Shown: positions 52,556 through 61,222, counted from the stretch's first letter. The stretch: DNA of 64,000 bases from Ktedonobacter sp. SOSP1-85 (GCF_016587415.1 NZ_BNJI01000003.1:1674001-1738000), one strand, 5' to 3'. Translations and numbers: made by a program. Notes: generated from the letters alone by a model not told the origin.

Positions 52556-53584
52556 CTAAGCCACCAGGTTTTGGATTTTCTCGCCTTTGGGTTTGCGTTC
52601 GCTACGCAGGCGTGGATTGGCGAATTCATCGACGCCGAAGTTGATCAGCGTGAGGGCCGTGCCCACAAAAGCGATGCAGAGCGCGGGCGGCAGGAACCAC
52701 CAGTAAGCACCCTGGAGGATGGCGTCATTATTATTGACCCAGTAGAGCATAGAGCCCCAACTGACGCTAGTAATATCGCCCAGGCCCAGGAATTGCAGTC
52801 CGGAAGCAGCCAGGATGGCGTAGATCACGGTGCCAATGAAACCCGACATGACAATCGCGATCTCGTTGGGCAGGATCTCGGCAAAGATGATGTGAAGGGT
52901 GTTTTCTCCACTGGATTGAGCGGCCTGCACAAAATCACGGCTGCGCATCGACATGGTCTGTGCGCGAATAACGCGTGCATTCCAGGACCAGCTCGTCACT
53001 GTTAGAACCAGTGCGATGGTCAGGTCACCCTTGACGGGGAAGAAGGCCGCCAGCACGATAGCCAGGGGGAGGCCAGGGATGACCAGGAAGATATTGATGA
53101 AAACCGAGAGGATATCATCAACGATCCCGCCGAAGTAGCCCGCGATCAGCCCGATGGCGGTCGAGAAAGCCGTGATAAGTAGCCCGGTTATGAAGCCCCA
53201 GAGAATGGAGGAGCGTGCGCCAACAATGGTCTGGGCGAAAACATCCTGCCCGGTTTGTGTCGTGCCGAACAAGAACTGGCCCGAGGGCGAAGCTAGGTTA
53301 GGGCCCACGTTGAGGGCGTTAGGATCGGTATGGATAAACACTGGGCCGAAGAGCGCGATAAGGATAAAAATGGCCAGGATGACCAGGCCCGCGCCGACCT
53401 TGCGATTGACCGTGACCAGGCGCCAGAGATCGCGCAGACGCCCATTAGTGGGAGGCGGCGCTCCAATGCCCGCCATGCCCGAAGCCCCAACGGTAAGGGT
53501 GCTCTCGGCGCTAGTACGTGACGCGACATGTGTTGAGCTGCCTGTTGCCTGGGTATTGCTTGTATCAGGTTGAGTCGAGCTCAT
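52556..53584 (-). CDS. Opp/Dpp-type ABC permease (OppC-like)
   Basis: A 342-residue membrane protein. A low-complexity N-terminal tail (about 45 residues) precedes the first helix; the DppC/OppC domain carries GTDxxGQD-like FLFGTTQTGQDVFAQTIVGAR and the EAA loop SRDFVQAAQSSGENTLHII. With the OppB-like protein 6 bp upstream it forms the channel. It belongs to the beta-glucoside cluster. Confidence 0.9.
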   Translation of the reverse strand: MSSTQPDTSNTQATGSSTHVASRTSAESTLTVGASGMAGIGAPPPTNGRLRDLWRLVTVNRKVGAGLVILAIFILIALFGPVFIHTDPNALNVGPNLASPSGQFLFGTTQTGQDVFAQTIVGARSSILWGFITGLLITAFSTAIGLIAGYFGGIVDDILSVFINIFLVIPGLPLAIVLAAFFPVKGDLTIALVLTVTSWSWNARVIRAQTMSMRSRDFVQAAQSSGENTLHIIFAEILPNEIAIVMSGFIGTVIYAILAASGLQFLGLGDITSVSWGSMLYWVNNNDAILQGAYWWFLPPALCIAFVGTALTLINFGVDEFANPRLRSERKPKGEKIQNLVA

Positions 53585-53590
53585 AAACGT

Positions 53591-54574
53591 TTAACCCCTT
53601 TCTTGGCGAACACGCGGATCAAGCACGGTGTAGACCATGTCAACCAGGAAGTTGGCGCTCATAACGGCGACCGTAATAATGAGGAAGATGCCCTGCATCA
53701 AGGCATAATCCGAGTTCTGCACTGCCTGGAAAAGCGAGTAGCCAATGCCTGGATAAGAGAAGACGATTTCGAGGAAGAGCTGGCCCGCGACCACCTGGCC
53801 AAGCGCGATAGCGAAGCCGGTGATGTTGGGTAGAATGGCGTTACGCGCGGCATAGTTGATCATGACGCGGCGCGTGGCAAGCCCCTTGGCCTGGGCCATG
53901 AGCACATAATCTTCAGAGAGCGTCATAATCATCGCATTACGCATACCAAGCATCCAGCCCGAGATGCTGGCCACAACAAAGGTGATGGCGGGTAGGATGG
54001 CATGCTGGATAGCGCTAGCGATAAAGTCAGGCGACCAGTCGGGCGGAATGAAGCGATCATAGCCGCCGCTGACGGGGAACCAGTTGAGGGTAAAACCAAA
54101 GATGTAGAGCAGGATCAGGGCCAGGCAGAAGTAAGGGATGGCCGAGATAAAGGTCATGAGGGGTGGCAGCAGGCTATCCAGGAAGGAGTTGCGGCGCCAG
54201 GCGATGATAATGCCCAGGAGCGTCCCCAGGGCAAAGCTAAGGACCAGCGAGACCATTACAAGGACTAGTGTCCAGGGGAGTTCCTGCCCAATGGCTTCCG
54301 CCACTGGCGTTGGGAAGTAGGTGATGGAGAGGCCGAGATTGCCGTGGAGTAGATTGTTAAGGTACTGGAAATACTGCACCCAGAGCGGATCGTTGGAGAT
54401 GCCAAATTGTAGCTCAATCGCGTGAATGGCCTCGGGTCTGATGCGACCCTGGAAGCGAGCCACAAAGATCAATGCCGGGTTGCCAGGCGCCAGGCGCGGG
54501 ATCAGGAAATTGAGGGTGAGCGACGCCCACAGGGCAATGAGATAAAAGCCCAGGCGGCGTAACAGGTGACGCAT
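53591..54574 (-). CDS. Opp/Dpp-type ABC permease (OppB-like)
   Basis: A 327-residue membrane protein with the family pattern NFLIPRLAPGNPA at the start, FALGTLLGIIIAW in the second helix region and the EAA-type loop SEDYVLMAQAKGLATRRVM. The start at 54574 is set by AAGGAG seven bases upstream; the frame extends nine codons further. It pairs with the OppC-like permease. No OppD/OppF ATPases are in the cluster. Confidence 0.9.
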   Translation of the reverse strand: MRHLLRRLGFYLIALWASLTLNFLIPRLAPGNPALIFVARFQGRIRPEAIHAIELQFGISNDPLWVQYFQYLNNLLHGNLGLSITYFPTPVAEAIGQELPWTLVLVMVSLVLSFALGTLLGIIIAWRRNSFLDSLLPPLMTFISAIPYFCLALILLYIFGFTLNWFPVSGGYDRFIPPDWSPDFIASAIQHAILPAITFVVASISGWMLGMRNAMIMTLSEDYVLMAQAKGLATRRVMINYAARNAILPNITGFAIALGQVVAGQLFLEIVFSYPGIGYSLFQAVQNSDYALMQGIFLIITVAVMSANFLVDMVYTVLDPRVRQERG

Positions 54575-54619
54575 ACAGGAACTCCTTTGTGAATAGGGCA
54601 AAGCCTCTGAAACATGGAA

Positions 54620-54650
54620 GAGTTTCTGGGCCTCATCAGCCCAGAAACTC
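54620..54650 (-). terminator. Hairpin between binding-protein and permease genes
   Basis: A perfect 12-bp stem, GAGTTTCTGGGC and its complement, with a 7-base loop. Lying inside the operon, it may reduce permease expression relative to the binding protein. Confidence 0.6.
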
Positions 54651-54673
54651 TCCAGAACAAGCGTTACGAGAGA

Positions 54674-56377
54674 CTATTGTGCAGGTGACAGGTGGAGTAT
54701 GACAATGGCCGCATCGGGGTACTGCCAGGGTGGCGGAACCGCGTAGGGATTGTCAGAGGTGGGCCAGCCTGTGAAGTTCTTGGTGCTGTACTCGTTCCAG
54801 TCCGCACCGTAGACCAGTGTGATGACCGGAACTTGCTCGACCATGATCTTCTCCAGACCCTGAATGGCCTGTTTCTGCGCGTTGGGATCGGTCGTCGTCG
54901 AATACTGAGTTAACAGACTATCGGTCGTCGGATCTTCCCAGCGCTCGTAGTTGGAGACTGCTGTTCCCCCAATAGGAGCGGACTTTGCCTTGCTGAGCAC
55001 GTTGTTATAGGTATAGAACGGCGAAGGACCACTGCCGACGCTACCAATGCTCATATCAAAGCTGCCGGTATTGAGGGCATTCACATAGGAGTTGTACGCA
55101 ATGGCGTTTACGTTGGTCTGGATACCGATAGCCTTCAGGTCGCTGTTGACCATCTGGCACATGGTGACCCAGTCGCTCCAGCCAGTGACCACGTTCAGGT
55201 TGAAGGAGAGCTTCTTGCCGTCTTTATCGACATAGATGCCATCGGAACCCTTCTTCAAGCCAGCGCTCTCCAGCAGTTGTGTCGCCTGAGAGACGTTGGG
55301 GGCCTGCCAGGTCAGGTTCTGATACTCGGGGTTGAGATAATCCTTCTGCGCGGGGAGGATCAGGCCGGTCGGGTTGGCGACAGGCTCGAAGTTGCTCTCC
55401 GCAACATGGAACATCTTGTCGCGATCCAGCGCGATACTGATGGCCTTACGTACATTGACGTTGTTGAAGGGTGCCTTCGTCAGGTTCATGTAGAGCGAGA
55501 CGTTGTTGCCCGAGGGGAACCAGTATTTGTTGTGCTGGGGATCGCGGTCGATATAGCCTTTTTGCAGGTTAGGTGTGAACAGGCTGACCCAGTCGAGGTT
55601 ACCTTTGTCCATATCCAGTTCCAGGGACTGGTTGGAGTTGTACGACGGGTAGCGCAGTTCATTGACTTTCAGCTGGTCTGCCTGCCAGTAGCTGGGATTC
55701 TTGGTGTAGTCCAGCAACTGAGGGCTGAAGGACTTCAACGTGAAGGGGCCGGTACCCACAGGAGTTGGATTGGTGTACTTCGATGGATCGCCCACATTCG
55801 CCCAGAGGTGCTTGGGAACGATCCAGGTTGTGCCACCGACGCTATAGAGAATAGGTGTGTATACCTTCTTCATGGCGATAACGACGGTGTTGTCATCGGA
55901 CGCGGTCACGCTGTCAAAATAGTTCCAGAGGCCGTTGGTGTCCGTCGCGGGATATTGCTTAAACATGTTGAGGGTAAAAACAACATCGTCGGCGGAGAAG
56001 GGCTGTCCATCGGACCACTTGACATTCTTGCGCGTGGTGAAGGTCAGCGTCTTGTTATCGCTGGAGAACTTATAGTCGGTCGCCAGCCAGGGCGTGACCT
56101 TACCGCTAAAGCCGTTGACGTAGAGAAGGGTCTCATAGACCATACCTACGGTACCTGGATTGGCGTTAGGAGTATAAGGCCCGAAGTTTTTGGTGAAGTC
56201 ACCGGTTGGTCCGGTTGAGATCGTCAGATAATTATTGTGCGCATTCTGCCCGCTGCCGTTGCTGGTGCCACCACCGCAGGCGGCCAGGACCATGCCCAGG
56301 ACAAGCAGGAGCGTGGTAAGCAATGCTCCAGTGTTCTTCTTCGCTTTGAAGAACCTTGTCAGAGATCGCAGTGTCAT
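54674..56377 (-). CDS. Family-5 ABC substrate-binding lipoprotein
   Basis: A 567-residue binding protein. The signal peptide ends in the lipobox LAAC, so it is lipid-anchored. Family-5 features are clear: YETLLYVNGFSGKVTPWLA, TFTTRKNVKWSDGQPFSADDVVFTL and NVRKAISIALDRDKM. Although the family is best known for peptides, members also bind cello-oligosaccharides, which fits the beta-glucosidase in the same group. The start at 56377 follows AAGGAGG. Confidence 0.88.
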   Translation of the reverse strand: MTLRSLTRFFKAKKNTGALLTTLLLVLGMVLAACGGGTSNGSGQNAHNNYLTISTGPTGDFTKNFGPYTPNANPGTVGMVYETLLYVNGFSGKVTPWLATDYKFSSDNKTLTFTTRKNVKWSDGQPFSADDVVFTLNMFKQYPATDTNGLWNYFDSVTASDDNTVVIAMKKVYTPILYSVGGTTWIVPKHLWANVGDPSKYTNPTPVGTGPFTLKSFSPQLLDYTKNPSYWQADQLKVNELRYPSYNSNQSLELDMDKGNLDWVSLFTPNLQKGYIDRDPQHNKYWFPSGNNVSLYMNLTKAPFNNVNVRKAISIALDRDKMFHVAESNFEPVANPTGLILPAQKDYLNPEYQNLTWQAPNVSQATQLLESAGLKKGSDGIYVDKDGKKLSFNLNVVTGWSDWVTMCQMVNSDLKAIGIQTNVNAIAYNSYVNALNTGSFDMSIGSVGSGPSPFYTYNNVLSKAKSAPIGGTAVSNYERWEDPTTDSLLTQYSTTTDPNAQKQAIQGLEKIMVEQVPVITLVYGADWNEYSTKNFTGWPTSDNPYAVPPPWQYPDAAIVILHLSPAQ

Positions 56378-56612
56378 TGAAACCTCCTTAAAAAAACAGA
56401 GAAACAAGTTTAGTCCATTCGTCATTGAAAAGCTGCTAAACTGATAGAGTTCGATATAAGCTCCTTTCTATAGTCATAAATTTGCGCTGTAGGCGCTATA
56501 GGTGACTCGCCCGGGTCAGGCATACAATGAGTGATAGGTCGCATGCCTGGCCTCGGCGACACACTAATCTCATAAGATGAGTTCGTGAACAATGCTATCC
56601 TTGGGAAGCGCT

Positions 56613-57734
56613 TTATGTTACCTGTTCTATGGATGAAACTGCCTGGTTCTGCCTCGCGCCGCAGGAGGCGCGTACCAGGAGGCTGGTTGCCAGTTGGATT
56701 TGCTGAACCTGCTCCTCCTCTGGCTGGAGTGGTGTGGCGTGTTTACCGGCTCCCGGTGGGATATATGCGCGTTGCCGATGAGCCTGTTCAATCATGGAGA
56801 TCAGCAACTTTGCGCCCTGTCGCCCCATCTCTTGAAAAGGCTGCTTAACGGTCGTCAAGGGCGGTCGTACATGCGCGGAAGAGGAGATGCCATCAAAGCC
56901 GACCAGGGCCAGATCGTCAGGAATGCGTATACCATGCTCCTCGGCGTATGCTATAACGCCATAAGCCATATCGTCGCTGGCCGCAAAAATAGCCGTGGGG
57001 CGTTGCCCCTGTGGGAGCGAGAGTAGCTTCTGCGCGGCCTCCATCCCTGATTTACGCCTAAATAGGCCCTCGACAACGAGTGTGGGATCGACGGGTATAC
57101 CATAATCCTCAAGCGCCCGGCAGTAGCCCTGGTAGCGCTGGCGGGAACAGTAAAGATCTACGGGGCCCTGGATGTGAGCGATCCGGCGGTGGCCGAGCTT
57201 CAACAGGTGGCATACTGCCTCATAGGCGCCTTGCTGGTTATCTGCGCTGATCCAGGGGACATCCGAAGGAAGCTCCCGATCATCGATCATAACCACAGGG
57301 AAGCCATGCTGGTGCAGGCGTATGACATGTTTAGCGGGGAGTCCCGGCAGAATCGAGAGCAGGCCTGCGACGAGGTCGGAGGCCAGGATGTGATCGATGA
57401 TATCACCCTTGTCATCGGCACGAGTCTTGTCATTGATGCTATAGAGCACGAGTTCATAGGGGGTAAGGCCGATAGCTTCAGCGACGCCACAAACGATATC
57501 GGGGACCATAGGCCAGGTGAAAGAGGGAACCAGAACGCCAATCAGGTGACTATGCCTGCGGGCGAGACCCGCCGCAGTCAGACTTGGGACAAAGCCTTCT
57601 TCTTCGACAATACGAAGGATACGCTCACGCGTGGTTGGATCAACATCAGGCTTCTGGTTGAGAACACGCGAAACAGTTGCTTTTGAGACACCTGCCAGGA
57701 GAGCAATATCGCCAATGGTACGCTTCCTCGCCAT
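56613..57734 (-). CDS. LacI-family transcriptional regulator
   Basis: A 373-residue intact LacI protein. Residues 1-55 are the helix-turn-helix and hinge (TIGDIALLAGVSKATVSRVL); residues 60-340 are the sugar-binding periplasmic-like domain (LIGVLVPSF, AIFAASDDMAYGVIAYA, LVGFDGIS). The C-terminal 30 residues extend beyond the usual length. It is first in orientation before the OppA-like gene and probably represses the beta-glucoside cluster and itself. Confidence 0.9.
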   Translation of the reverse strand: MARKRTIGDIALLAGVSKATVSRVLNQKPDVDPTTRERILRIVEEEGFVPSLTAAGLARRHSHLIGVLVPSFTWPMVPDIVCGVAEAIGLTPYELVLYSINDKTRADDKGDIIDHILASDLVAGLLSILPGLPAKHVIRLHQHGFPVVMIDDRELPSDVPWISADNQQGAYEAVCHLLKLGHRRIAHIQGPVDLYCSRQRYQGYCRALEDYGIPVDPTLVVEGLFRRKSGMEAAQKLLSLPQGQRPTAIFAASDDMAYGVIAYAEEHGIRIPDDLALVGFDGISSSAHVRPPLTTVKQPFQEMGRQGAKLLISMIEQAHRQRAYIPPGAGKHATPLQPEEEQVQQIQLATSLLVRASCGARQNQAVSSIEQVT

Positions 57735-57859
57735 AAATATCTTATCCTTATCGGTTAGCTACATTGCACACCAGGGTTGCGCACGCATCGCCTCTTACAT
57801 AGAGAAATCTGCGTGTGTAAAGGAAAGAGAAACAAGGCTGTCACGAAATAAATATCGTT

Positions 57860-57885
57860 CCGTAATCGGTTACGGTAACGCTTAC
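57860..57885. promoter_or_regulatory. Candidate LacI operators
   Basis: CCGTAA-TCGG-TTACGG (57860-57875) overlaps GTAACGCTTAC (57875-57885), a GTAA/TTAC palindrome with an odd centre as in many LacI sites. They lie about 130 bp upstream of the lacI-like start and suggest self-regulation. Confidence 0.55.
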
Positions 57886-57923
57886 AAAGAAGTATACCGA
57901 TGAGTAGGTTAAAAGTCAAGGGC

Positions 57924-57969
57924 TTTTCTGCTGATTATGTTGGGGAACCCCAATATAATCAGCAGAAAA
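57924..57969 (-). terminator. Terminator palindrome of the dehydrogenase gene
   Basis: A 22-bp stem with one G-T pair (57924-57945 and 57948-57969) around AA, starting 8 bp past the stop, with A/T runs on each side. Confidence 0.75.
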
Positions 57970-57976
57970 AAAACTA

Positions 57977-58990
57977 CTACAAACGGGTCCAGTCGAAGAT
58001 GACGCCCATGGCGCTGGCGCGGCGCTCCTGGAGCATGGTGTATGCCTCGGGTGCCTCGTGGGGTGAGTAGCGGTGTGTGATCAGGTTATTGACGTGCATA
58101 TCGCCACGCTGTAAATAGCGGAAGAAGAGTTCGGCCTGGCGCAGGTTGTTCCAGTGGGCGGAGTCGCTAGATGGGAACTCGGCGTGCATGTCGTGCGCAC
58201 CCACAATGGTCAGCCCCTTTGTGATGACATCTTTGGTCAGATGCTGTGTCGTGGGAGTGCCAGTATCACCGAGCAGCACCAGGCGGCCAAAGGAGCGCAG
58301 CAGGGGCAGAGCCTGCGCGAAGACTGGCGCGGCACCCGTTACGTCATATACCACATTGACGCCCTGGTTCTCGGTCAGGCGCAAGACCTCCTCACGGGCC
58401 TGTTCCACCCCCATCTGGAGCACTGTGGTCGCGCCATGGGCCTGGGCTATGACCAGGCGCTGCTCCGCTACGTCGATGGCGATAATCTGGCGCGCGCCAA
58501 GCAGGCGCGTATATTGCGTGACGAGTTGACCCAGCAGGCCCAGGCCCACTACCGCTATATCATCGCCCAGGCGGTGCTCGGCACGCCTGATCCCGACCTG
58601 TACGATGGTTGCCAGGTGGAACCAGGTCGCGTCCTCGTCGCTCACGCCCTCGGGGATACGATAGATATCCTCGTCGGCGCGAACGACCGAATATTGCTTG
58701 TGGTTGTGGCGTAGGGCCACGCGCTCCCCTTCGCGTACATGCTGAACATTCTTGCCAACGGCGATGACGCGCCCAACCATGCTATAGCCAGGATGAAAGG
58801 GATATTTGACCCAGTTATCCCAGTGCGAGCCAGGCTCAAAGTTGCGGCTCAAACAGATGCCCTCGGTTCCTGTACTGATGAGGGACTGCGTGGCCTGGAG
58901 CAGAAAATCATCGGGTCCCAGCTCGCGTACAGCCTCTTCGTGTACCTCGACCTGGTTTTTGCCCGTAAAAATAACGTTGAGCGATTTCAA
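57977..58990 (-). CDS. Zinc-type MDR dehydrogenase
   Basis: A 337-residue medium-chain dehydrogenase. The GroES-like half has ISTGTEGICL and FHPGYSMVGRVIAVG; the Rossmann half has IAVVGLGLLGQLVTQYTRLLG. The usual catalytic-zinc cysteine and GHE are altered (GTEG, HPGY), like the sorbitol/bacteriochlorophyllide-type MDR subgroup. It oxidises a sugar or alcohol. The start is a TTG at 58990, chosen because AGGAGG lies six bases upstream. It stands alone, with a terminator. Confidence 0.82.
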   Translation of the reverse strand: MKSLNVIFTGKNQVEVHEEAVRELGPDDFLLQATQSLISTGTEGICLSRNFEPGSHWDNWVKYPFHPGYSMVGRVIAVGKNVQHVREGERVALRHNHKQYSVVRADEDIYRIPEGVSDEDATWFHLATIVQVGIRRAEHRLGDDIAVVGLGLLGQLVTQYTRLLGARQIIAIDVAEQRLVIAQAHGATTVLQMGVEQAREEVLRLTENQGVNVVYDVTGAAPVFAQALPLLRSFGRLVLLGDTGTPTTQHLTKDVITKGLTIVGAHDMHAEFPSSDSAHWNNLRQAELFFRYLQRGDMHVNNLITHRYSPHEAPEAYTMLQERRASAMGVIFDWTRL

Positions 58991-59271
58991 TAGGGTCCTC
59001 CTTCTGCGCTTCCATTCAAATTATTGTATGCTTCATAATACGCGCGGGTTGCCCCCTTGTAGTAGGGATCTGCTGTGGTCCCCTTGTGGTAGGGACCCGC
59101 TTTAGCGCGTCCAAATGCCATTCATGGCGGTGCAGCGTAAGCCTGTTTTTGTTTGAAAAACGCAACTCTCTCAAGAGGAAACTTTTTGGGCTGCGCCGAC
59201 AGGCGATTAATCGCCTTTGGACGCGCTAAAGCGGGTCCCATTGGCGTCAAGATAAGAGTTGCCTGCTTGGT

Positions 59272-59344
59272 CCCACGCCCATGCAGGGACGGAAGGGAGT
59301 GCTTCTAAAGGGCGCACCTACCTTCCGTCCCCGCTGGTCGTGGG
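59272..59344 (+). repeat. Conserved-apex hairpin element, copy 1
   Basis: Outer stem CCCACGCCCA/TGGTCGTGGG (one mismatch), inner stem GGGACGGAAGG/CCTTCCGTCCC, apex AGTGCTTCTAAAGGGCGCAC plus CTA. Confidence 0.75.
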
Positions 59345-59362
59345 GCATGGCAGGGAGAGGGA

Positions 59363-59434
59363 GCCACCCAGCCGGAGGGGCCTGGTAGGTGCGCCCTTTA
59401 GAAGCACTACCAAGGCTCCTCCGGCATGGGTGGC
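59363..59434 (-). repeat. Conserved-apex hairpin element, copy 2 (inverted)
   Basis: Outer stem GCCACCCA/TGGGTGGC, imperfect inner stem starting GCCGGAGG, and on the minus strand the same 23-base apex as copy 1. The inner stem sequence is unrelated to copy 1. Confidence 0.75.
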
Positions 59435-59673
59435 GGACCTCGCGTAACCCATCCTGCAGAAGCGTAGACTCCTTCACTTGACGCCAATGGGACGCGCTGA
59501 AGCGGGTCCCTACCACTGGGGGGGCTGTTTCACGTAGTGGGTTGCGTGCTGTTATCAGTATAGTAACGCCAAGAGGAGTGCGTCAATGAGGGTGGCTCTC
59601 TGTTTGAGCACTCAACAATCACCATGCCTCAAGCTCTCCCCCTACATTGCCTGGGGCATGGCGAAGATGTCTT

Positions 59674-61026
59674 TCAGACGTTTTGTTTGGCATAGGTGTA
59701 GGTGCCAAAGCGCTCCATAAGCTGAATGGTCTCGGTGGGTAGTGCTTTGTGCAAGGCTATGCAGCGCTTGTAGAAGTAGTCTCCTGGCTTAAGCACAGAG
59801 CCACGCTTTTGTGCAAAGAGGGTCTCCAGAAGTGCTCCCAGCCAGGCTTGGGGATTATTGTGCTGGCGAGCAAGCTGGATGTAATAGCCCTGTTGCTGAG
59901 AGGCCTCCCCAAAGATCTGGCACAGGTCGCTTGCTATCTCTCTAACGTTAACGTTAACGTTTTTAATTAAATTTAATAACGTAACGTTAACGTTAGAGAG
60001 ATGAGTCGCCACCTCTGAGGGAGACGAGTCGCCTATGGTGTGAGCTGAAGTCGCCCCTGAGTCGCCCATTTTTGTGGCGACCAGTCGCCTTTTTTCTGGC
60101 GACTCGGTAGCAGGAGAGTCGCCAATTTTGCTCACCGAGTCGCCAATTGTGGTCGCCTCTCCAGAAGGCGAGTCGCCAATTTTGTTTACCGAGTCGCCAA
60201 TTGTGGTCGCCTTTCCAGAAGGCGAGTTGCCTTTTTGGGCAGGGGAGTCGCCTTTTGCCTTTTCCCTCAGAGAAGGCGAGTCGCCAATGTGAGTCGCCAA
60301 GTCGCCATTTGTAGTCGTCATCTCAGAAGGCGAGTCGCCTTTTGGTGTGGCGACTCCCGTGGTGGTGGGAGTGCTACGCTGGCTTGCCAGGTTCTCGATC
60401 TCGTGGAGCAGGCGATGCGCGGCTACTGGATCGAAAAGGTCGAAGATTGCCTGGCGCACATCCTCCAGATCGACAAACCCTTTGTGTGATGTGGAGGGTG
60501 CTTTGTCGGCTTGCGTAGTTTGCGCAAACTGCGATGTACAGGATAGGATACAGGCGTCTTTGGTGGCTAGCAGGGCCAGCCAGCGCTGTTTGACCTGGCG
60601 GGCGAATGAGGCCACCTTGGGCCGGTAGGAGGTCAGGGCGTCCAGCGTGTCGGGATGGGCCAGGCGTGGCTCGCCCAGAGGCAGGTAGAGCGCGATTCCA
60701 GGCCTCTCTTCACGTACCTGGAGCACGCGCATCTGTTGCAGTACTAGCACATACTTATTAGTCCGGTCATAATCCAGGCCCAGTAGCCGCGCCAGCTCGC
60801 GCTGGTTGCGCGCCCGCACCACCGCCGCTTCGCCAGCGGACTCTACGGTAGCCTGGGACAGAAAGGCCTCCAGGAAGCTCAGGCCGCCATTGGCGGGCAA
60901 GAGGATGTCGAGGAGTTGTACCAGGAAGGGGTGAGCGCTTCGTATAGTCTGATTGTAATGCGTTTGGGAGGCGACCTGTTGTATATTTTGCTCAAGGGGA
61001 AATTCAGTTAAGGGAAGAGTGGTCAT
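59674..61026 (-). CDS. Winged-helix protein resembling a replication initiator
   Basis: A 450-residue soluble protein, not assigned to a family with confidence. Residues 35-120 look like a winged helix-turn-helix (RNQRELARLLGLDYDRTNKY, then wing REERPGIALYLPLG). Residues 225-345 are low-complexity, rich in IGDSP-type motifs. Residues 360-450 form a compact helical end (YYIQLARQHNNPQAWLGALL). The plan, a winged helix, variable middle and helical end, resembles plasmid or phage initiators such as RepA_N or DnaD-like proteins. The start at 61026 is preferred; the frame runs to 61275 only through a palindromic element. Its middle contains an iteron-like DNA array. Confidence 0.6.
   Translation of the reverse strand: MTTLPLTEFPLEQNIQQVASQTHYNQTIRSAHPFLVQLLDILLPANGGLSFLEAFLSQATVESAGEAAVVRARNQRELARLLGLDYDRTNKYVLVLQQMRVLQVREERPGIALYLPLGEPRLAHPDTLDALTSYRPKVASFARQVKQRWLALLATKDACILSCTSQFAQTTQADKAPSTSHKGFVDLEDVRQAIFDLFDPVAAHRLLHEIENLASQRSTPTTTGVATPKGDSPSEMTTTNGDLATHIGDSPSLREKAKGDSPAQKGNSPSGKATTIGDSVNKIGDSPSGEATTIGDSVSKIGDSPATESPEKRRLVATKMGDSGATSAHTIGDSSPSEVATHLSNVNVTLLNLIKNVNVNVREIASDLCQIFGEASQQQGYYIQLARQHNNPQAWLGALLETLFAQKRGSVLKPGDYFYKRCIALHKALPTETIQLMERFGTYTYAKQNV
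59938..60000. other. Inverted GTTAAC repeats around an AT-rich core
   Basis: CTCTCTAACGTTAACGTTA (59938-59956) is repeated inverted at 59982-60000. The 25 bases between are almost all A and T. It lies within the initiator-like gene, next to the AGTCGCC array, and resembles a duplex-unwinding region flanked by binding sites. Confidence 0.65.
60004..60355. repeat. AGTCGCC iteron-like array inside the coding sequence
   Basis: Fourteen exact direct copies of AGTCGCC start at 60004, 60027, 60049, 60060, 60083, 60117, 60138, 60171, 60192, 60246, 60279, 60292, 60300 and 60333. There is one AGTTGCC variant (60224) and two inverted copies (60099 and 60349). Ten copies encode Gly-Asp, three Ala-Thr and one Arg-Leu, so the DNA word is kept in all three reading phases. 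Confidence 0.85.
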
Positions 61027-61144
61027 CGTGCCTACTTTCTTTTCCACACAGCTATCCACACATACATAGGAGTAGGGCAGGGGCGTGAAGCACCATATAA
61101 ACGTACAAGGCCCGCTTTTTGGGGTATGAGTTTTGACATACATT

Positions 61145-61222
61145 CCCCACGCCCATGCCGGAAGAAAAAGGTAGGTGCGCCGTTTACAAGCACCTACCTT
61201 TTTCTTCCGGCTGGGCGTGGGG
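61145..61222. repeat. Conserved-apex hairpin element, copy 3
   Basis: Outer stem CCCCACGCCCA/TGGGCGTGGGG (11 bp, perfect), inner stem of 21 bp (61158-61178 and 61190-61210, perfect). The complement of the apex contains GTGCTTGTAAACGGCGCACC, matching copies 1 and 2 at all but two positions. Confidence 0.8.

Larger units (their letters stand above)
59088..59515. repeat. Island of nested palindromes
   Basis: GGACGCGCTAAAGCGGGTCCC occurs at about 59219-59239, as GACGCGCTGAAGCGGGTCCC at 59491-59510, and inverted at 59092-59112. Copies two and three are joined by inverted CCATTGGCGTCAAG words (from 59238 and to 59490). Inside lie two hairpin elements (59272-59344 and 59363-59434). No gene is supported in 58991-59673. 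Confidence 0.8.

Noticed and set aside
55277..56218. A 313-codon open frame on the plus strand
   Set aside because: It is the antisense of the family-5 binding-protein gene, which has a lipobox, family motifs and a ribosome site.
1736..57969. Treating every long palindrome as a plain intrinsic terminator
   Set aside because: Most lie at gene ends, but those at 6645-6712 and 47684-47732 are between divergent genes, few have U tracts, and several share words across distant loci, so some are listed as repeats instead.
60004..60355. AGTCGCC repeats as CRISPR-like or protein-only repeats
   Set aside because: Spacing is irregular and too short for CRISPR; the words fall in all three codon phases, so protein repetition alone does not explain them.
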